Positions 13,601-23,643 of a stretch of DNA of 64,000 nt are shown here, piece after piece (the stretch's first letter is position 1; the number at the start of each line of letters is the position of its first letter). Origin of the DNA: Hypoxylon rubiginosum (Eukaryota; Ascomycota; Sordariomycetes; Xylariales; Hypoxylaceae); the NCBI GenBank assembly GCA_902806565.1, contig CADCXA010000006.1, positions 2,294,001 to 2,358,000 of the forward strand, given 5' to 3'. Position numbers and translations under genes: made by a program. The notes beneath the pieces were generated by a model. That model had not been told where the DNA came from and made no database searches. It was given only the letters and a program-made list of their open reading frames with translations.

Positions 13601-13759
13601 GTTTCGCCTTCGTCGACCTTGACCCATCGCACGATGTAGGACTGTTTGGATAGACGTCAGCTCTCAAGGCTATACAGTAGTCAAGCAGCAAGTGTCGCGC
13701 ATCCTGGAGCACGCAGTACACACCTTGCTATGGATTTCCAGCTGCTCGATTCCCGCCAT
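10657..13759 (-). CDS. Oxysterol-binding protein, Osh3-like (GOLD-PH-FFAT-ORD)
   Basis: Three exons (13759-13724, 13641-13565, 13498-10657) encode 984 residues; the two N-terminal exons are short. The order of parts is: an Osh3-type GOLD-like domain (about 1-150), a PH domain (about 215-303, starting GTLMKRRRKKGQGYARRFF), a Ser-rich linker, and a canonical FFAT motif EFFDAEA (about 511-517) for binding VAP/Scs2 at the ER. A C-terminal lipid-transfer ORD domain (about 620-960) follows. The ORD signature reads EKVSHRP where most members have EQVSHHPP, so one of the two PI4P-contacting His residues is Arg. The expected role is lipid exchange and PI4P control at ER contact sites. The domain set argues for Osh3 rather than Osh4. 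Confidence 0.92.
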
Positions 13760-15341
13760 TTTTTTCAAGGTAGCAGACAATCAGTGGTAGCTAGCGTGTA
13801 GATTATTCCTAGTCCGATCGCATCATTTCTACTCATTGCAGAAAGTAAGCGGGTAAGGGAGGTAAGAGTAGAAGATGAGGTTGAGGTTGTCAATGTGAGG
13901 CAGTAAACCAAAACCGCCAACTATTAATTTGTCTGCCTGTCTCAGTCTTACTCCTACAAGCTGGCGTATATGATACTGTAGGTATGTAGCTCGAATTTAA
14001 CCCAACCACAACATCATCGAGGTGGTTGGAATCGGTGAAGGAAGAAGCAGAAAAGATACCCTTTTGCCTGATTTAGTTATCAATTATCAATCGTCGTTCC
14101 GCTTAATTTACGTATGGGAAAAAAGAACGGGGTTTTATTTTCAGTCGTCATAAATGCGAAAGATGGACGGTACGTACGGAAACGCGCCTTTGCCCTTAAA
14201 CGCTTGGAACCGGTTACGCTGGACGCTGGACACGCTATTCAAGCTAACCGTTAGGACGTTCGGCCGTTGTGGCTTAGCTGCTTAGTGCCTCAAAATTGCT
14301 TGCCGTTTCTGCCGTTACAGGGGCTACAGGGCTTGCCAGCCGCCAGCCTCTCCCAGGTGAGTGGCTGAGTAGTGGCGTAGTTGCGCAGAATACAAGGGTC
14401 TCACAATTGCCAACACCAACAATCTCGACTGATTGTTCCCTTTGGATTGGTAATTGTCGCGCGTATGACATAGCTTCATAGAAACGAGCACGACAAGTTG
14501 GCGAGCATGGGACCCTTTGTTTAAAGACGGAGGCTACTAGCTTGAGGAACACCACTCAATCCCTGGTCATCCGGAGAATTTGTGACTATGCAGCCATCCT
14601 CTGGGCTTTCGTCAGTCTTCGTGTCAACCTTTTTGATCGATCGATATTACGATCCCTATCCTATGAGGCCGAGTTCTGGGAAGGCTACGCCACCGCCGCC
14701 GCATATGCTAAAGGGATTCTGTCGTTGATCCTGTCGTTGATCCCCACGGTCCCAAAGCCAGCGTCCACAACGAGACTTTGTAATATGTACACCCACCTAG
14801 TCGGGGCTCTACTCATACCGTTCATCGCGACCATCTTCATACGGGTCCTCTCCGAACTAGAGTGGCTTGTGCTGTTGTGGCCCGTGCGCAGTCAAACGAT
14901 GCCCCTATAGTCTGTACACAGAGTATATGGAACCTACCATTTAATTGGAGGAAAATACTTTCTAAGTTGTCGCCCCTGCCCTTATACTATTTCTTTACAA
15001 CACGTACTAGGTCCGAATGAATAATGTCTTTGTGTTGTCTTTGTGTTTGATAAAGCAACCGGGTTTCCTCTGTAACTATATTTACCTCTCAAAAAAGAAA
15101 AACATAACCCAGCCATACACACATAACTTATGCCATCCATGTTTACATACGTGACACATCAGGAGCATATAAAGAAGCAAGGGTATATATATATCGAAGA
15201 TGGCTGCCACATGTTTACCTACCTATAGCATGATAGCCGTGTCGATACAGCACCATCAATTAGATAAAAAATAACGCCTACGAAAGCAACGAGCCTTAAG
15301 AGATCCTCCTAGCACCGAGCACCGAGATAGCGCCATACGAA
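13760..15341. other. Intergenic region, left edge of the small-Cys-protein array
   Basis: This region holds the promoter of the oxysterol-binding protein gene and the upstream flank of the first small Cys-rich gene. Around 15130-15175 a segment reading roughly GCCAT...CACATCAGGAG resembles the upstream segments of the other array members. I see no convincing gene. Confidence 0.45.
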
Positions 15342-15590
15342 ATGTGTCGACTCCAGCAGGTAGTTCTCTCCTGCAGTGTCCGGTCATGTCGCAGGTATAT
15401 TACTAGGGAAATCCGGTATCCGGTTCACGGCCAATGCCAAACTTCAAAGGATCTTGGTTTACCCGTCGGGCAGTGTGTGAGCCCGATCTGGGAACACCTT
15501 CCAGATGCCATAGAAGAACGGATGTGCGATACGTGCATCATCGCAGAAGCAGCGAAGGATCAAGTTTGGAGAGACCATTGCAACATGTGA
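15342..15590 (+). CDS. Small Met-Cys protein, array member 1
   Basis: This encodes 82 residues starting MCRL. Cysteines lie at 2, 11 and 16, in the middle, and in a late MCDTCIIAEAAKD segment that aligns with the ECxxCRxARE segment of members 3 and 4. The start context (ACGAAATGTG) is shared with the other members. There is no signal peptide and no membrane segment, so a small cytosolic or nuclear, possibly zinc-binding, protein is inferred. It is the most diverged of the four. It resembles the many uncharacterised fungal proteins that begin with Met-Cys and end in a CxxC motif. The function is unknown. Confidence 0.45.
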   Translation: MCRLQQVVLSCSVRSCRRYITREIRYPVHGQCQTSKDLGLPVGQCVSPIWEHLPDAIEERMCDTCIIAEAAKDQVWRDHCNM

Positions 15591-16873
15591 CGGAACCTTC
15601 TTACTGGAAATTAAGAATTCGTGTAGGTAACGAACATTCTATATGCGCTCTTCCTGCTTGGTCATGATCGTACTGACTATTATATAGCACAAATATTGAC
15701 CCCTTACCAATGTCATCAAGCACCGCTCTCTTCAGCTGGAGCGGCTATTACTACGGGTTGCCTTTGATTAAAACGAACGCCTCTTCTTGCACCACGTAGC
15801 ATACTTCATTCTTCATAGTACGTCCATTTTAATAAAGCCCCTTGAACTTCCGCAAATACCCAGTATCCTAAATTACCACTATGACACGCATCATGTATTT
15901 AGACCGTCCGTCAGTTTTATGATGTAGGGATATACTCTACAATATTTGTCCGGAAGTGCAGTAGAGAGAGCGAAAGTAGACCAGTAGTTTTAAAAGACCG
16001 GCAATATGACAAACCAACTTAAAAGACTCATGGGTAAATCAGGCATTCATGGATACTAACCCATCATTTATTCTCTTGCCAACCTTTCGGCCTCTGACGC
16101 ATTGGATGGCAGCTTTGGCCGGATAGGGGTTGCGACAGGGGCTCCATCATACATCCGCAGTTAATGTTTTTTGCTATGTCACATACTAAGAATATTTATT
16201 CTCAATTAGACGACGTGAACACATCGCTAAAGCTTCTATTACCGAAAGGGGCTCTTAAGGTAAGTATTCAAAGACTTATATTAATCCTGCAAGTTCCCCT
16301 ATTAAGCTTCCCTCATCAGACTCTTTGTCAGGAGGCCAACTATGCGATAGGGGAACAACTACGTTGTTGCGCGAAGAACTTTGAGCCTAGGAGGCGACCA
16401 AATCCCATGTATATACAAGAAGTCAGCTCCTAAGCTCATCCCTTCCTTCATGCTAATAAGCACGCAACCCTTATTTAGGCCCCTTAGCCCCTTATTCGGG
16501 CCATGAGGATCTCGTGACTCTTACCTAAGGGTGATCAACAGGTCCGTAGCCCTACTCAAGCTATAAGAGCTGAATGTCGCCTGCATGTCTGCGGCTGCAA
16601 ATGCTGCCTGAGAAGTGATATTTGTCACATCTTACACTTTATGCGGGTCTGCTGACTGTTGGGGTCCGGTCTTACATACCTAGGCACGCCTATGGTATTC
16701 AACCTCGAGCTCGAGCTATCTATCTCATCCTCAATTACAGCATCCTCCCTAGGTACTTAACCACAGCCTACACAGACAACATCTAGCGCAGAACCCATCG
16801 TCCGCAAAGCCAACCCATCAATTAATTAAACGCCACACTCTGTAAAGGATCCCAACATTCTCAATCCTTCAAT
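15591..16873. other. Intergenic region with a probable relic array unit
   Basis: The segment 16165-16300 resembles the upstream flank of the gene at 19143 (shared tracts such as GACGAAGTGAACACNTCG and AAAGACTTAT). No intact Met-Cys gene follows it, so it looks like a decayed duplication unit. The right end holds the promoter of the DUF4267-type gene. Confidence 0.4.
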
Positions 16874-17263
16874 ATGATCGACCACTTTGAATTGCGCCAT
16901 GTTCCCGTGCTTTTTACAGCAACTGCGATGACATTCGGCGGGATGTGGTCTTACTTCGATGCGCGAGGCGCCATGCTCGAGTTCGGCCTCCCAGACCGCA
17001 TTGCTAGCACACCCTCCGCGGCCGCCGTCATGCACATTAACAACGCCCGCACGACAGTCATCGGCTTGTGCATGTATACACTTTACTTCCGCCGCGAGCT
17101 GGCCGCGTGCGATACTATCCTCGCAATCTTGGGCGCCTACGCAGGCCTGGTCGACAGCTATGTCGTGTGGAGGGAGGGCAATCCTCGCAAGGCAGCTTTC
17201 CGCCTCATCAGCTCCGGGCTGCTTTCCGCCGTGGGGTTCGCCGGATGGACTGCGGGACGTTAG
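16874..17263 (+). CDS. DUF4267-type small membrane protein
   Basis: A single exon encodes 129 residues. The sequence alternates hydrophobic helices (about 10-28, 62-76, 82-98 and 110-126) with short loops and has a central FGLP motif. This pattern fits the fungal DUF4267 family of four-helix membrane proteins, whose function is unknown. The start is the first ATG in a good context, and the ORF is GC-rich compared with the flanks. It interrupts the small-Cys-protein array and is unrelated to it in sequence. The family assignment is from memory of the pattern and needs a profile search. Confidence 0.65.
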   Translation: MIDHFELRHVPVLFTATAMTFGGMWSYFDARGAMLEFGLPDRIASTPSAAAVMHINNARTTVIGLCMYTLYFRRELAACDTILAILGAYAGLVDSYVVWREGNPRKAAFRLISSGLLSAVGFAGWTAGR

Positions 17264-19142
17264 AATCGCCCTGCACTTTTCGACTTTTTTCTTTGCGGTT
17301 TTATTGCTCCAGGTTTGGAAAGAATGTAAATGGGATAAAAAGGTTACGTGAAATGAGTTTTATTAAGCTATATTAATTATTACCTTTTTTTAAGAGGTGG
17401 TGCAAAACCCCCGGCCGAAGGACGGGTATATATTCCATAGCAACAGAGCACTTTCAACCATTAGACTGGGCCACCGTGGGACGTGGCCCAATGGTCTAGT
17501 GGTTAAAATCGCGAAGACCGGGCCCGCCCAAGGCCCGGCCCCATAGTAAAATCCTCCCGAGGATTTTCGTAAGCCAGGTTCAACCTCCGCGGGGGGACTT
17601 GACTGGCTGAGCTTTTGCATTTTTTTTTTTTTACTTGTACGCATCAACGCCAACATCTAGTTACCTTAGGTACCTATCTAGGCACCCAAGTAGCTTTGTC
17701 TGCATGGAGGCGCACGCTCTGGATGATATTGCATCAGGGTCTAAGAATTGTTGTTTCGCGAAGTAAATAAAAGGGAAGAAAATATGCCCTGGCGTTCCGC
17801 CAGGGTATTTATTAATAGCGATCTGCTTACGTAATATTTCACACCACTACGTAAGCACCGTGACACTTCAATGGCATGACTAAGCAATGTAGGTAGAAGA
17901 CATACGGAATGTGGTAGATGTTGGGGATCGCGGATCCGAAGAGAAAAATTAGCCAGGCAATGGGGTCAGATCGCAGAACTGGCAGATTGTAGAGGAGGCA
18001 GTGTAAGAAGTCCATGATTAGGTATTACGCAAGCTATGGAGTAGCCCTCAGATATGACCTATCGATTTTCAATGTCAATCAATGAGTTGTTGCGGAAACA
18101 TGTGGTCGTGGAAAGACTCGGACATCAGGAAGTCCCGAGATATTTTTTCTCTTATGTCTTTGACCTGTCACCACAGCGCTGGGTAATAGCTGTCATGGGT
18201 TGAGTGAAGCTTCCCTATTGCCCTTGGCTGGATTCCGAAGATCACTTGGGATGGAGCTAAATCCAATGATTAAGAGAATTGCTACTTTATTTCCTGCCTT
18301 GGTCAACATATTCTTTAACCTGTGACATTCTGTATCATATAACTACCTCCTAGGCAGTTGGGAAGTGCCTACATAGCCTAGATAGTACCTACCAATAACC
18401 CTAGAACATATTTAGGAGTCACTTTAGTCGAAATATCAAATCATCTGTTTAGGGCCGGTTACTTGTTAGGTGCGTAAATAGATAGCTGTAATAGAAATCA
18501 AAGATTTTTTAGGTACCCGGGCAATACTTACCTGTAATTCAATACATCACACCGTATCTTGAATAACTAGGTACTTCGGGTACTTAGGCATATTTGGATG
18601 CTCGTTTTTAAGGTGCGTAAGGCGATAATCCGGTTTCGTTGATGGTGTTACAGGTAGGATACTATCCTTACCTGAAGTATTTATTCTAAATTAACAACAT
18701 TAAGCGATGATATATTCTCTGTAGGCATTGCCACGTAGACACAAGCAAGGAACGAGTATGAGAGTACCGATGAAAGGTAAAAAGCCTGTTTTTTTTAAAT
18801 CGTGATAATTACTTGACTCCATTACACGCTCGCAGTTGATGCACTTTGCCATACATAACACGTCAGGAGTACCACAAGTAATTCAATCTACCAGAGTATT
18901 TATTCTTGATGGACGGCACTTTTTAATCCTCTTTTACTTCCAATAAACCAACCATATTGAGCCAAGACGAAGTGAACACCTCGACCGAGCTTCCCCTACT
19001 AGAAATATCCTTTTCGTCTAAAGACTTATCACCATCCTATATATTTCCAGGTAACAACCAACCCCGCCCTTAATCTTTAAGACGGGTGCGGACTAACGTG
19101 TTCGTATCGAGTAGCAAGGTCAGCAAGCTAAGCAGATACAAA
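17264..19142. other. Intergenic region with SINE-like element and decayed array sequence
   Basis: A tRNA-like element with a poly-T tail lies at 17480-17632. The segment 18165-18330 is a weak copy of the duplicated downstream flank (GCTGTCATGGGTTGAGTGAA and CCTTGG tracts). The last 250 bases hold the upstream flank of the gene at 19143. No other gene was seen. Confidence 0.5.
17480..17632 (+). mobile_element. tRNA-derived SINE-like element
   Basis: The head has a tRNA A-box-like stretch (TGGTCTAGTGGTTA, 17492-17505) and a B-box-like stretch (GGTTCAACCTC, 17577-17587). Between them lie two GC/AT hairpins, one a perfect 9-base stem AAAATCCTC/GAGGATTTT (17548-17567). The element ends in a run of 13 T (17620-17632). 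The acceptor arms do not pair, so it is not an intact tRNA gene. A Pol III promoter followed by a simple tail is the architecture of a SINE. Confidence 0.5.
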
Positions 19143-19538
19143 ATGTGTGGCGGTGAAGTACACGAGTGGGTATGCGGGTGCGGAAAGCAGCTCGGCACCG
19201 ATCAATCTATACCTGTTCCCAACAGGTGCGAAGCTTATAATCCGATTACCCAAACTTGCAACAACAACCCGGTGGTATACGTTCCAACCGGAACGGATGT
19301 TGGGGAGTGCGATGAATGCAAATCAAAGCGACTCGCAAGAGAGGCAGAGGCGTGGAGTACAGAACTGGTACGAGTCTCGGAAGATATACTGGAAAAGGCG
19401 GCGAAAGAGGAGGCAGAAAAGAAGTTAAAAGAAGCACATGAAGCATGGATCGCAGAACTGGAACGAGTCTCGGAAGATATACTGGAAAAGACGGCGGAAG
19501 AGGAGGCGGCAAAGAAGGCAGAAGAGGCACGGCGATAA
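19143..19538 (+). CDS. Small Met-Cys protein with coiled-coil repeat tail, array member 2
   Basis: This encodes 131 residues starting MCGGEVHEWVCGCGKQ. Cysteines in the first 65 residues end with ECDECKSKR, the family CxxC. A charged helical tail follows, built from two near-identical 31-residue repeats (93-base period) with the core RVSEDILEK. The tail is predicted coiled coil and is absent from the other members. The ATG at 19143 is chosen because the Met-Cys start is shared across the array; the frame is open 57 bases further upstream without an ATG. Function unknown. Confidence 0.6.
   Translation: MCGGEVHEWVCGCGKQLGTDQSIPVPNRCEAYNPITQTCNNNPVVYVPTGTDVGECDECKSKRLAREAEAWSTELVRVSEDILEKAAKEEAEKKLKEAHEAWIAELERVSEDILEKTAEEEAAKKAEEARR
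19352..19535 (+). repeat. 93-base tandem duplication inside array member 2
   Basis: Two adjacent in-frame copies share GAGTCTCGGAAGATATACTG starting at 19372 and 19465. The units are 93 bases apart, which is 31 codons. The high identity suggests a recent duplication compared with the rest of the array. Confidence 0.9.
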
Positions 19539-20852
19539 ATCGATGCATACTACAAGACACACGGATATCCCCCTAAATTCTAGGCAAAGCCACAGCTCTT
19601 AATCAGTATTTTGACGGTCTCGGGAGGATGTCCACTCCGCCGCGGTGTACTGCGGTAGGTAGTGGCTGTTATGGATTGATTGGAACTTTCTTACTGCCTT
19701 TGGCCAAGTACTTTTATAAGTCGGGGTATTAATTACTACATGCCATATTTTGGACGCATGACTCCTTGTATTTAAGCACTTATTATGGCAGCATGTGAAA
19801 CCCTATCTTCGTTGATTGGCTAGGTACCTTACGATATACTTGCTAAGATGTTTGTAAGATTAATATTCCCTTTTAGCCCCTGACTGACAACTGACAAGCA
19901 GCAATGTATATAAGAACGAGAACGAGATTTTTGATAAAAAAAACACTAAATCAGCTGAGAGTGATCTAATAAGACGGTACTTCAGTTGAAGTCATAGTCC
20001 TTTTCCCCCTGTAGTACCGACTTCAACTATATTGTGCACTTCGTGGCAAAGATCGGGAAGAACGGGATTGTAGTGGCCTGAAACACATTCGAGTCATGGA
20101 TTGAGGACGGCAAATGGTTCAATTGAATACCTAGGTACCTGGTAGAATAAGATCCGGGTTACAGAACCTGCGTGGCCCTGAATCACCCTTATTTTTTCGG
20201 CAATCTTGCCGCCCGACCAACCGCGGATGATCGTGCCGGATCTTCTACACCGCGTTGGGATTAACGTATCCAAACTATTTGATGATCTGAGTAAACTCCA
20301 GCATGTCATCTGCATTTCTGAAACGCTGTTTTCGATTGCCTTGAAAATTTGACTCGTATACCTGGGTATCTTGTCATTGACATAGCTCATGCGTCAGGAA
20401 TTACGATATCCGCATATGAATCCTATAATGGATAGGGCTGCTATTGAGTGGTAGTTTCTTTTAAATGCCATACATGTTAACAGTGAACTTATCAATGGTA
20501 TTCAACTACAGTCTATAATCTCTAACTACCGTACTTATATACCTAGACTGTAGTGACTCATTTTGTTTGCTATTATCCTAAACCGGACGATTCTCACGAC
20601 TCTATGGTAAAATAATAGGCTCTAAACCCATCACGTACGGAACTTATATTACTTGCTATTGGGTACAATATCAGGGCTTCGATGTATGGAGTATAAATAC
20701 TTATAGCAGATGCCTGCTCTTTTGATCTAGCTTGGGTGTATTCATCATATTAGGTTCAATCTTATTCATCTATTATCCAAGTGTACCGTCATGAAATAAC
20801 GACAGTTGAAAATCGTCTTTGGTAGCGTTACTACCCCTAGCGAACTACGAAA
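19539..20852. other. Array spacer with duplicated flank (copy A)
   Basis: The segment 19647-19941 is copy A of the duplicated downstream flank. The last 200 bases are the upstream flank of member 3. I see no gene. Confidence 0.5.
19647..19941 (+). repeat. Duplicated downstream flank, copy A
   Basis: This matches 21384-21692 over about 300 bases with small indels. Shared tracts include CTGCCTTTGG, GATGTTTGT and GAACGAGAACGAGA. It lies downstream of member 2 as copy B lies downstream of member 3. Confidence 0.75.
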
Positions 20853-21122
20853 ATGTGTCACGGCTACTGGCTACGCTTGACCTGCCTAACGTGCCGGAGA
20901 GTCCACTCGAGAGTCTACATACACCCACTATATAGGTGCTTTTATTTCGATCCCCATACCAATACCTGTGGTCTCGGAATATCAGTCACGCTAGACGATC
21001 AGGCTTACAATATACAGGAGTGTGGTGTCTGCAGAGCAGCTCGAGAAAGGCGAGAACGAGAAGCTCAGGAGAACCAGCGGAACAGGCAGAACCAGTGGCA
21101 TTATCGGCATCATCGGCGCTAG
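20853..21122 (+). CDS. Small Met-Cys protein, array member 3
   Basis: This encodes 89 residues starting MCHGYWLRLTCLTCRR. It has a CxxC near residue 11, an YRCFYFDPHTNTCGLG segment at about 29-44, and ECGVCRAARERRERE before a polar Gln/Arg-rich tail. It is the clearest homologue of member 4: the FYFDxxTxxCGLG and ECxxCRxARE segments align directly. There are no signal peptide or membrane segments. The cysteine spacing suggests metal binding. Function unknown. Confidence 0.6.
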   Translation: MCHGYWLRLTCLTCRRVHSRVYIHPLYRCFYFDPHTNTCGLGISVTLDDQAYNIQECGVCRAARERREREAQENQRNRQNQWHYRHHRR

Positions 21123-22554
21123 GAGTGTAGATAGGTAAATAACCAGCCTCTTGTATGTGTCAACTGGATTACATGGCTTTATAACAATATCGATGCTAAT
21201 AGCTAAGTATTATTTTTTTTGAAAGCTTAAGTGCGATCGCTGACTTCTTCTGGAAGTAAACCATCAATCAGACAATATACAGTCTGATGACATGGGTTCG
21301 TAGGTACTGAAGAGTAAATTTTGGTGGTGGAGAGGGTTGGCCGAAGCGATAAAGGAAATTGTCAACTCTGTGATATACCGTTATTTACTACGGCTAGTAG
21401 TCGCTGCTATGGATTGAGTAAAACTTTATTGCTGCCTTTGGTCATGTACATTTAGAAATCGTGGTATTAGCTAGGACATGCGGTATCTTAGAGGTATAAT
21501 GTCTTGTCTTCAAGCACTCGTTCTAACGACGTTTGAAAACCCAGCTTCATTGATAATACCGGCTAGGATGTTTGTGAGAATATTCCCCTTTGATCCCTTC
21601 AGTCCCTTTAGCCCCTGGCCGATTTTATGACCGGGATTCCATAGATTATTCGTTGTACACAGACTGAGAACGAGAACGAGACCTTGATAAAAGTGTGGCT
21701 GCGTGCTTAATATTCGGCAGTAAGAAGGTAAACTCTCGCATCCGATTAATGGGCTTAGCTATATGGTTGTTATGGGTTGCTTGCATAGGATATTACAGTT
21801 AATAGGGGATGCATTGCCATTATGTAAACCAGTTAAGAGTGTTTTAATAATTACCTGCCTAGATAAGTATGTACCTTGGTTAAAGTTGTCAGTCTTTCCC
21901 CTTATATTTCCGGATTTCGGAATTTGCCCCTAGATCACACTTAATTTGTTAGGACTTTTGTAGTCTAACTAGCTATAAATTTATCCCTTACATGAAGTTC
22001 AGGCTAACTTGTTTGGTGACGTGAGTGAAATCCTGGGTTTCCTTTATATTTTTATAAGATTACCTTCCGTCGCCTCTAAAGTAGTCTGTGCGTCAGGAGC
22101 TACTTACGATGTTTGCCGTAGGAATTCGGCATTTGACGGAGTTGTGTCACTAAGGGTTTTCTATTACAATCACCAATCACGATATGTAAGTTATAGTGAC
22201 TCAGTAATTACGAGCCTATTTTCCTCTTATAGCCAGCCACCTTAGGTATTTTTAGACATAACAATTATCACGACTCCACGGCACCAGAATGGGCTTTGAC
22301 TCTATCACATGCAGGATTTATCTAACTTGCCATTAAGTACACCGTCAGGGTTTCAAGATTAAGAATACAAAGTTTATAATAACTACCTAGGTACCCTCCT
22401 TGGTGATCTTAGGTAGGTAGGTATATCCGCCATATCTAAAATGTCTATTCTCAATACCTACCCAGTATGTAACTCTTAACGTAACGACGTTCGAAGACCT
22501 CCCCTGATAACGATATTATCTACCTACCTACCTCCTACCCAAAGAGTCAGGAAA
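21123..22554. other. Array spacer with duplicated flank (copy B)
   Basis: The segment 21384-21692 is copy B of the duplicated flank. A second block (about 21225-21350) recurs after member 4 at about 22865-22930 and 23250-23300. The last 240 bases are the upstream flank of member 4, with TACCTAGGTA and TAGGTAGG tracts. No gene was seen. Confidence 0.5.
21384..21692 (+). repeat. Duplicated downstream flank, copy B
   Basis: This is the partner of 19647-19941. It contains the same ordered tracts plus a short internal duplication (CCCTT...TCAGTCCCTTTAGCCCC). Confidence 0.75.
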
Positions 22555-22797
22555 ATGTGCCATGGCTGTCTAGCAAATGTTTACTGTCGAACGTGCTGTA
22601 GCATTTGTGGCACTAGACCCATTATATCCAAGAATCATTTATGTTACTTTTACGACCATGTTACTGAAAGTTGTGGTTTAGGGGTACAGCTAACGTTAGC
22701 TGGTAATATTATATACGATATAGAAGAGTGCAATATGTGTAGACAAGCTCGGGAGATGCGACAAGCTCAGGAGAACCAGCGGCGTCGTCAGTCCTAA
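22555..22797 (+). CDS. Small Met-Cys protein, array member 4
   Basis: This encodes 80 residues starting MCHGCLANVYCRTCCS. It is cysteine-rich (ten Cys), with a central LCYFYDHVTESCGLGVQL segment and a late EECNMCRQAREMRQAQENQ tail. It aligns with member 3 across its length. The start context is GGAAAATGTGCC. No targeting signal is visible. The paired CxxC motifs suggest zinc binding. Function unknown. Confidence 0.6.
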   Translation: MCHGCLANVYCRTCCSICGTRPIISKNHLCYFYDHVTESCGLGVQLTLAGNIIYDIEECNMCRQAREMRQAQENQRRRQS

Positions 22798-23567
22798 AGG
22801 GATAAACAATCAACTTCTTGTACGTGCTACTAGGCAGGCAACTTGGGTCTACAGTACAACTGCTAATGTATCAGCTTAGACGCGTTCGCAGGCTTCTTTT
22901 GGAAGATATCAACCTGACTCTACAGATGATGATGGAATTGTTTACGTTCGGCTATCTACTTAGGTAGGTACCTAACTAACATACAATATATCTATGGCAT
23001 ACCGACGCGCAACTATGACGCATAGGGCGTCTTGGGTACCTCCTTGCAGAGAGGCAGAGCCATCTTTATTATGATGTACTCGCCGTCATATCTCTGATCA
23101 GTTCTATCCTCCTCCTTATACGACTCTACCGCTGGAACGGAGCAAACACTAACAAGACGAAAGGCCCTACAATCTTCACCATGTTCAACGAGCTCCCTCC
23201 TGAACAGGTACGCATCAAGATCTAGCAACACGCGATGTAATATTCGAGAACGGGTCTGGTACTAAAGAGCAAGTTTTGGTGCTGAGAGGGCTAGGATGTT
23301 AGGATATTTCGGGTCTTGGATACTTCAACCTGCTATTTCTATGTGATAAGGGCTATTGTATGGAGCTCAGAACAGGGTATTCAATTCAACCAATAATTCT
23401 CTTAGGTACTTACTATTCTCCAGAGAAGAAGATATGCTGGCCTATTTATGCCCAGGCTCGGAGTATCTAATTCAAATAGAGGCTTCCTTCCTAAGCGCCG
23501 TGGCGCTTTATTGACCTGCAGTATCGCGCCCCAATTCCCGATCAACCTCTTATATCCTATAGTGGCT

Positions 23568-23643
23568 TGTCCTATTGCTTCGATCCCTGTGTATCGTATG
23601 GCTTAGAGGCCACCGGTAATCTCGAGGTACATCCGGCTGTGTG
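23568..23643 (+). pseudogene. Possible relic of a small Met-Cys gene
   Basis: One frame reads YCFDPCVSYGLEATGNLEV before a stop. This resembles the CYFYDHVTESCGLGVQL region of member 4. There is no Met-Cys start and no late CxxC. The match is short and could be chance. Confidence 0.25.

Larger units (their letters stand above)
15100..23300 (+). repeat. Diverged tandem array of small Cys-rich genes with duplicated flanks
   Basis: At least four plus-strand genes (15342, 19143, 20853, 22555) share a Met-Cys start, internal cysteines and a late CxxC. The last three starts are spaced 1710 and 1702 bases apart. Non-coding flanks are duplicated too: 19647-19941 matches 21384-21692, and part of 18165-18330 matches both. 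An upstream block resembling CTTGCCAT...ACACGTCAGGA recurs before each gene, and 16165-16300 resembles 18890-19050. The copies are well diverged, so the duplications are old or were mutated by RIP. Confidence 0.7.

Noticed and set aside
14542..14910. A 122-codon hydrophobic ORF
   Set aside because: It begins at TTG with no ATG at the start and no family resemblance. It is probably chance.
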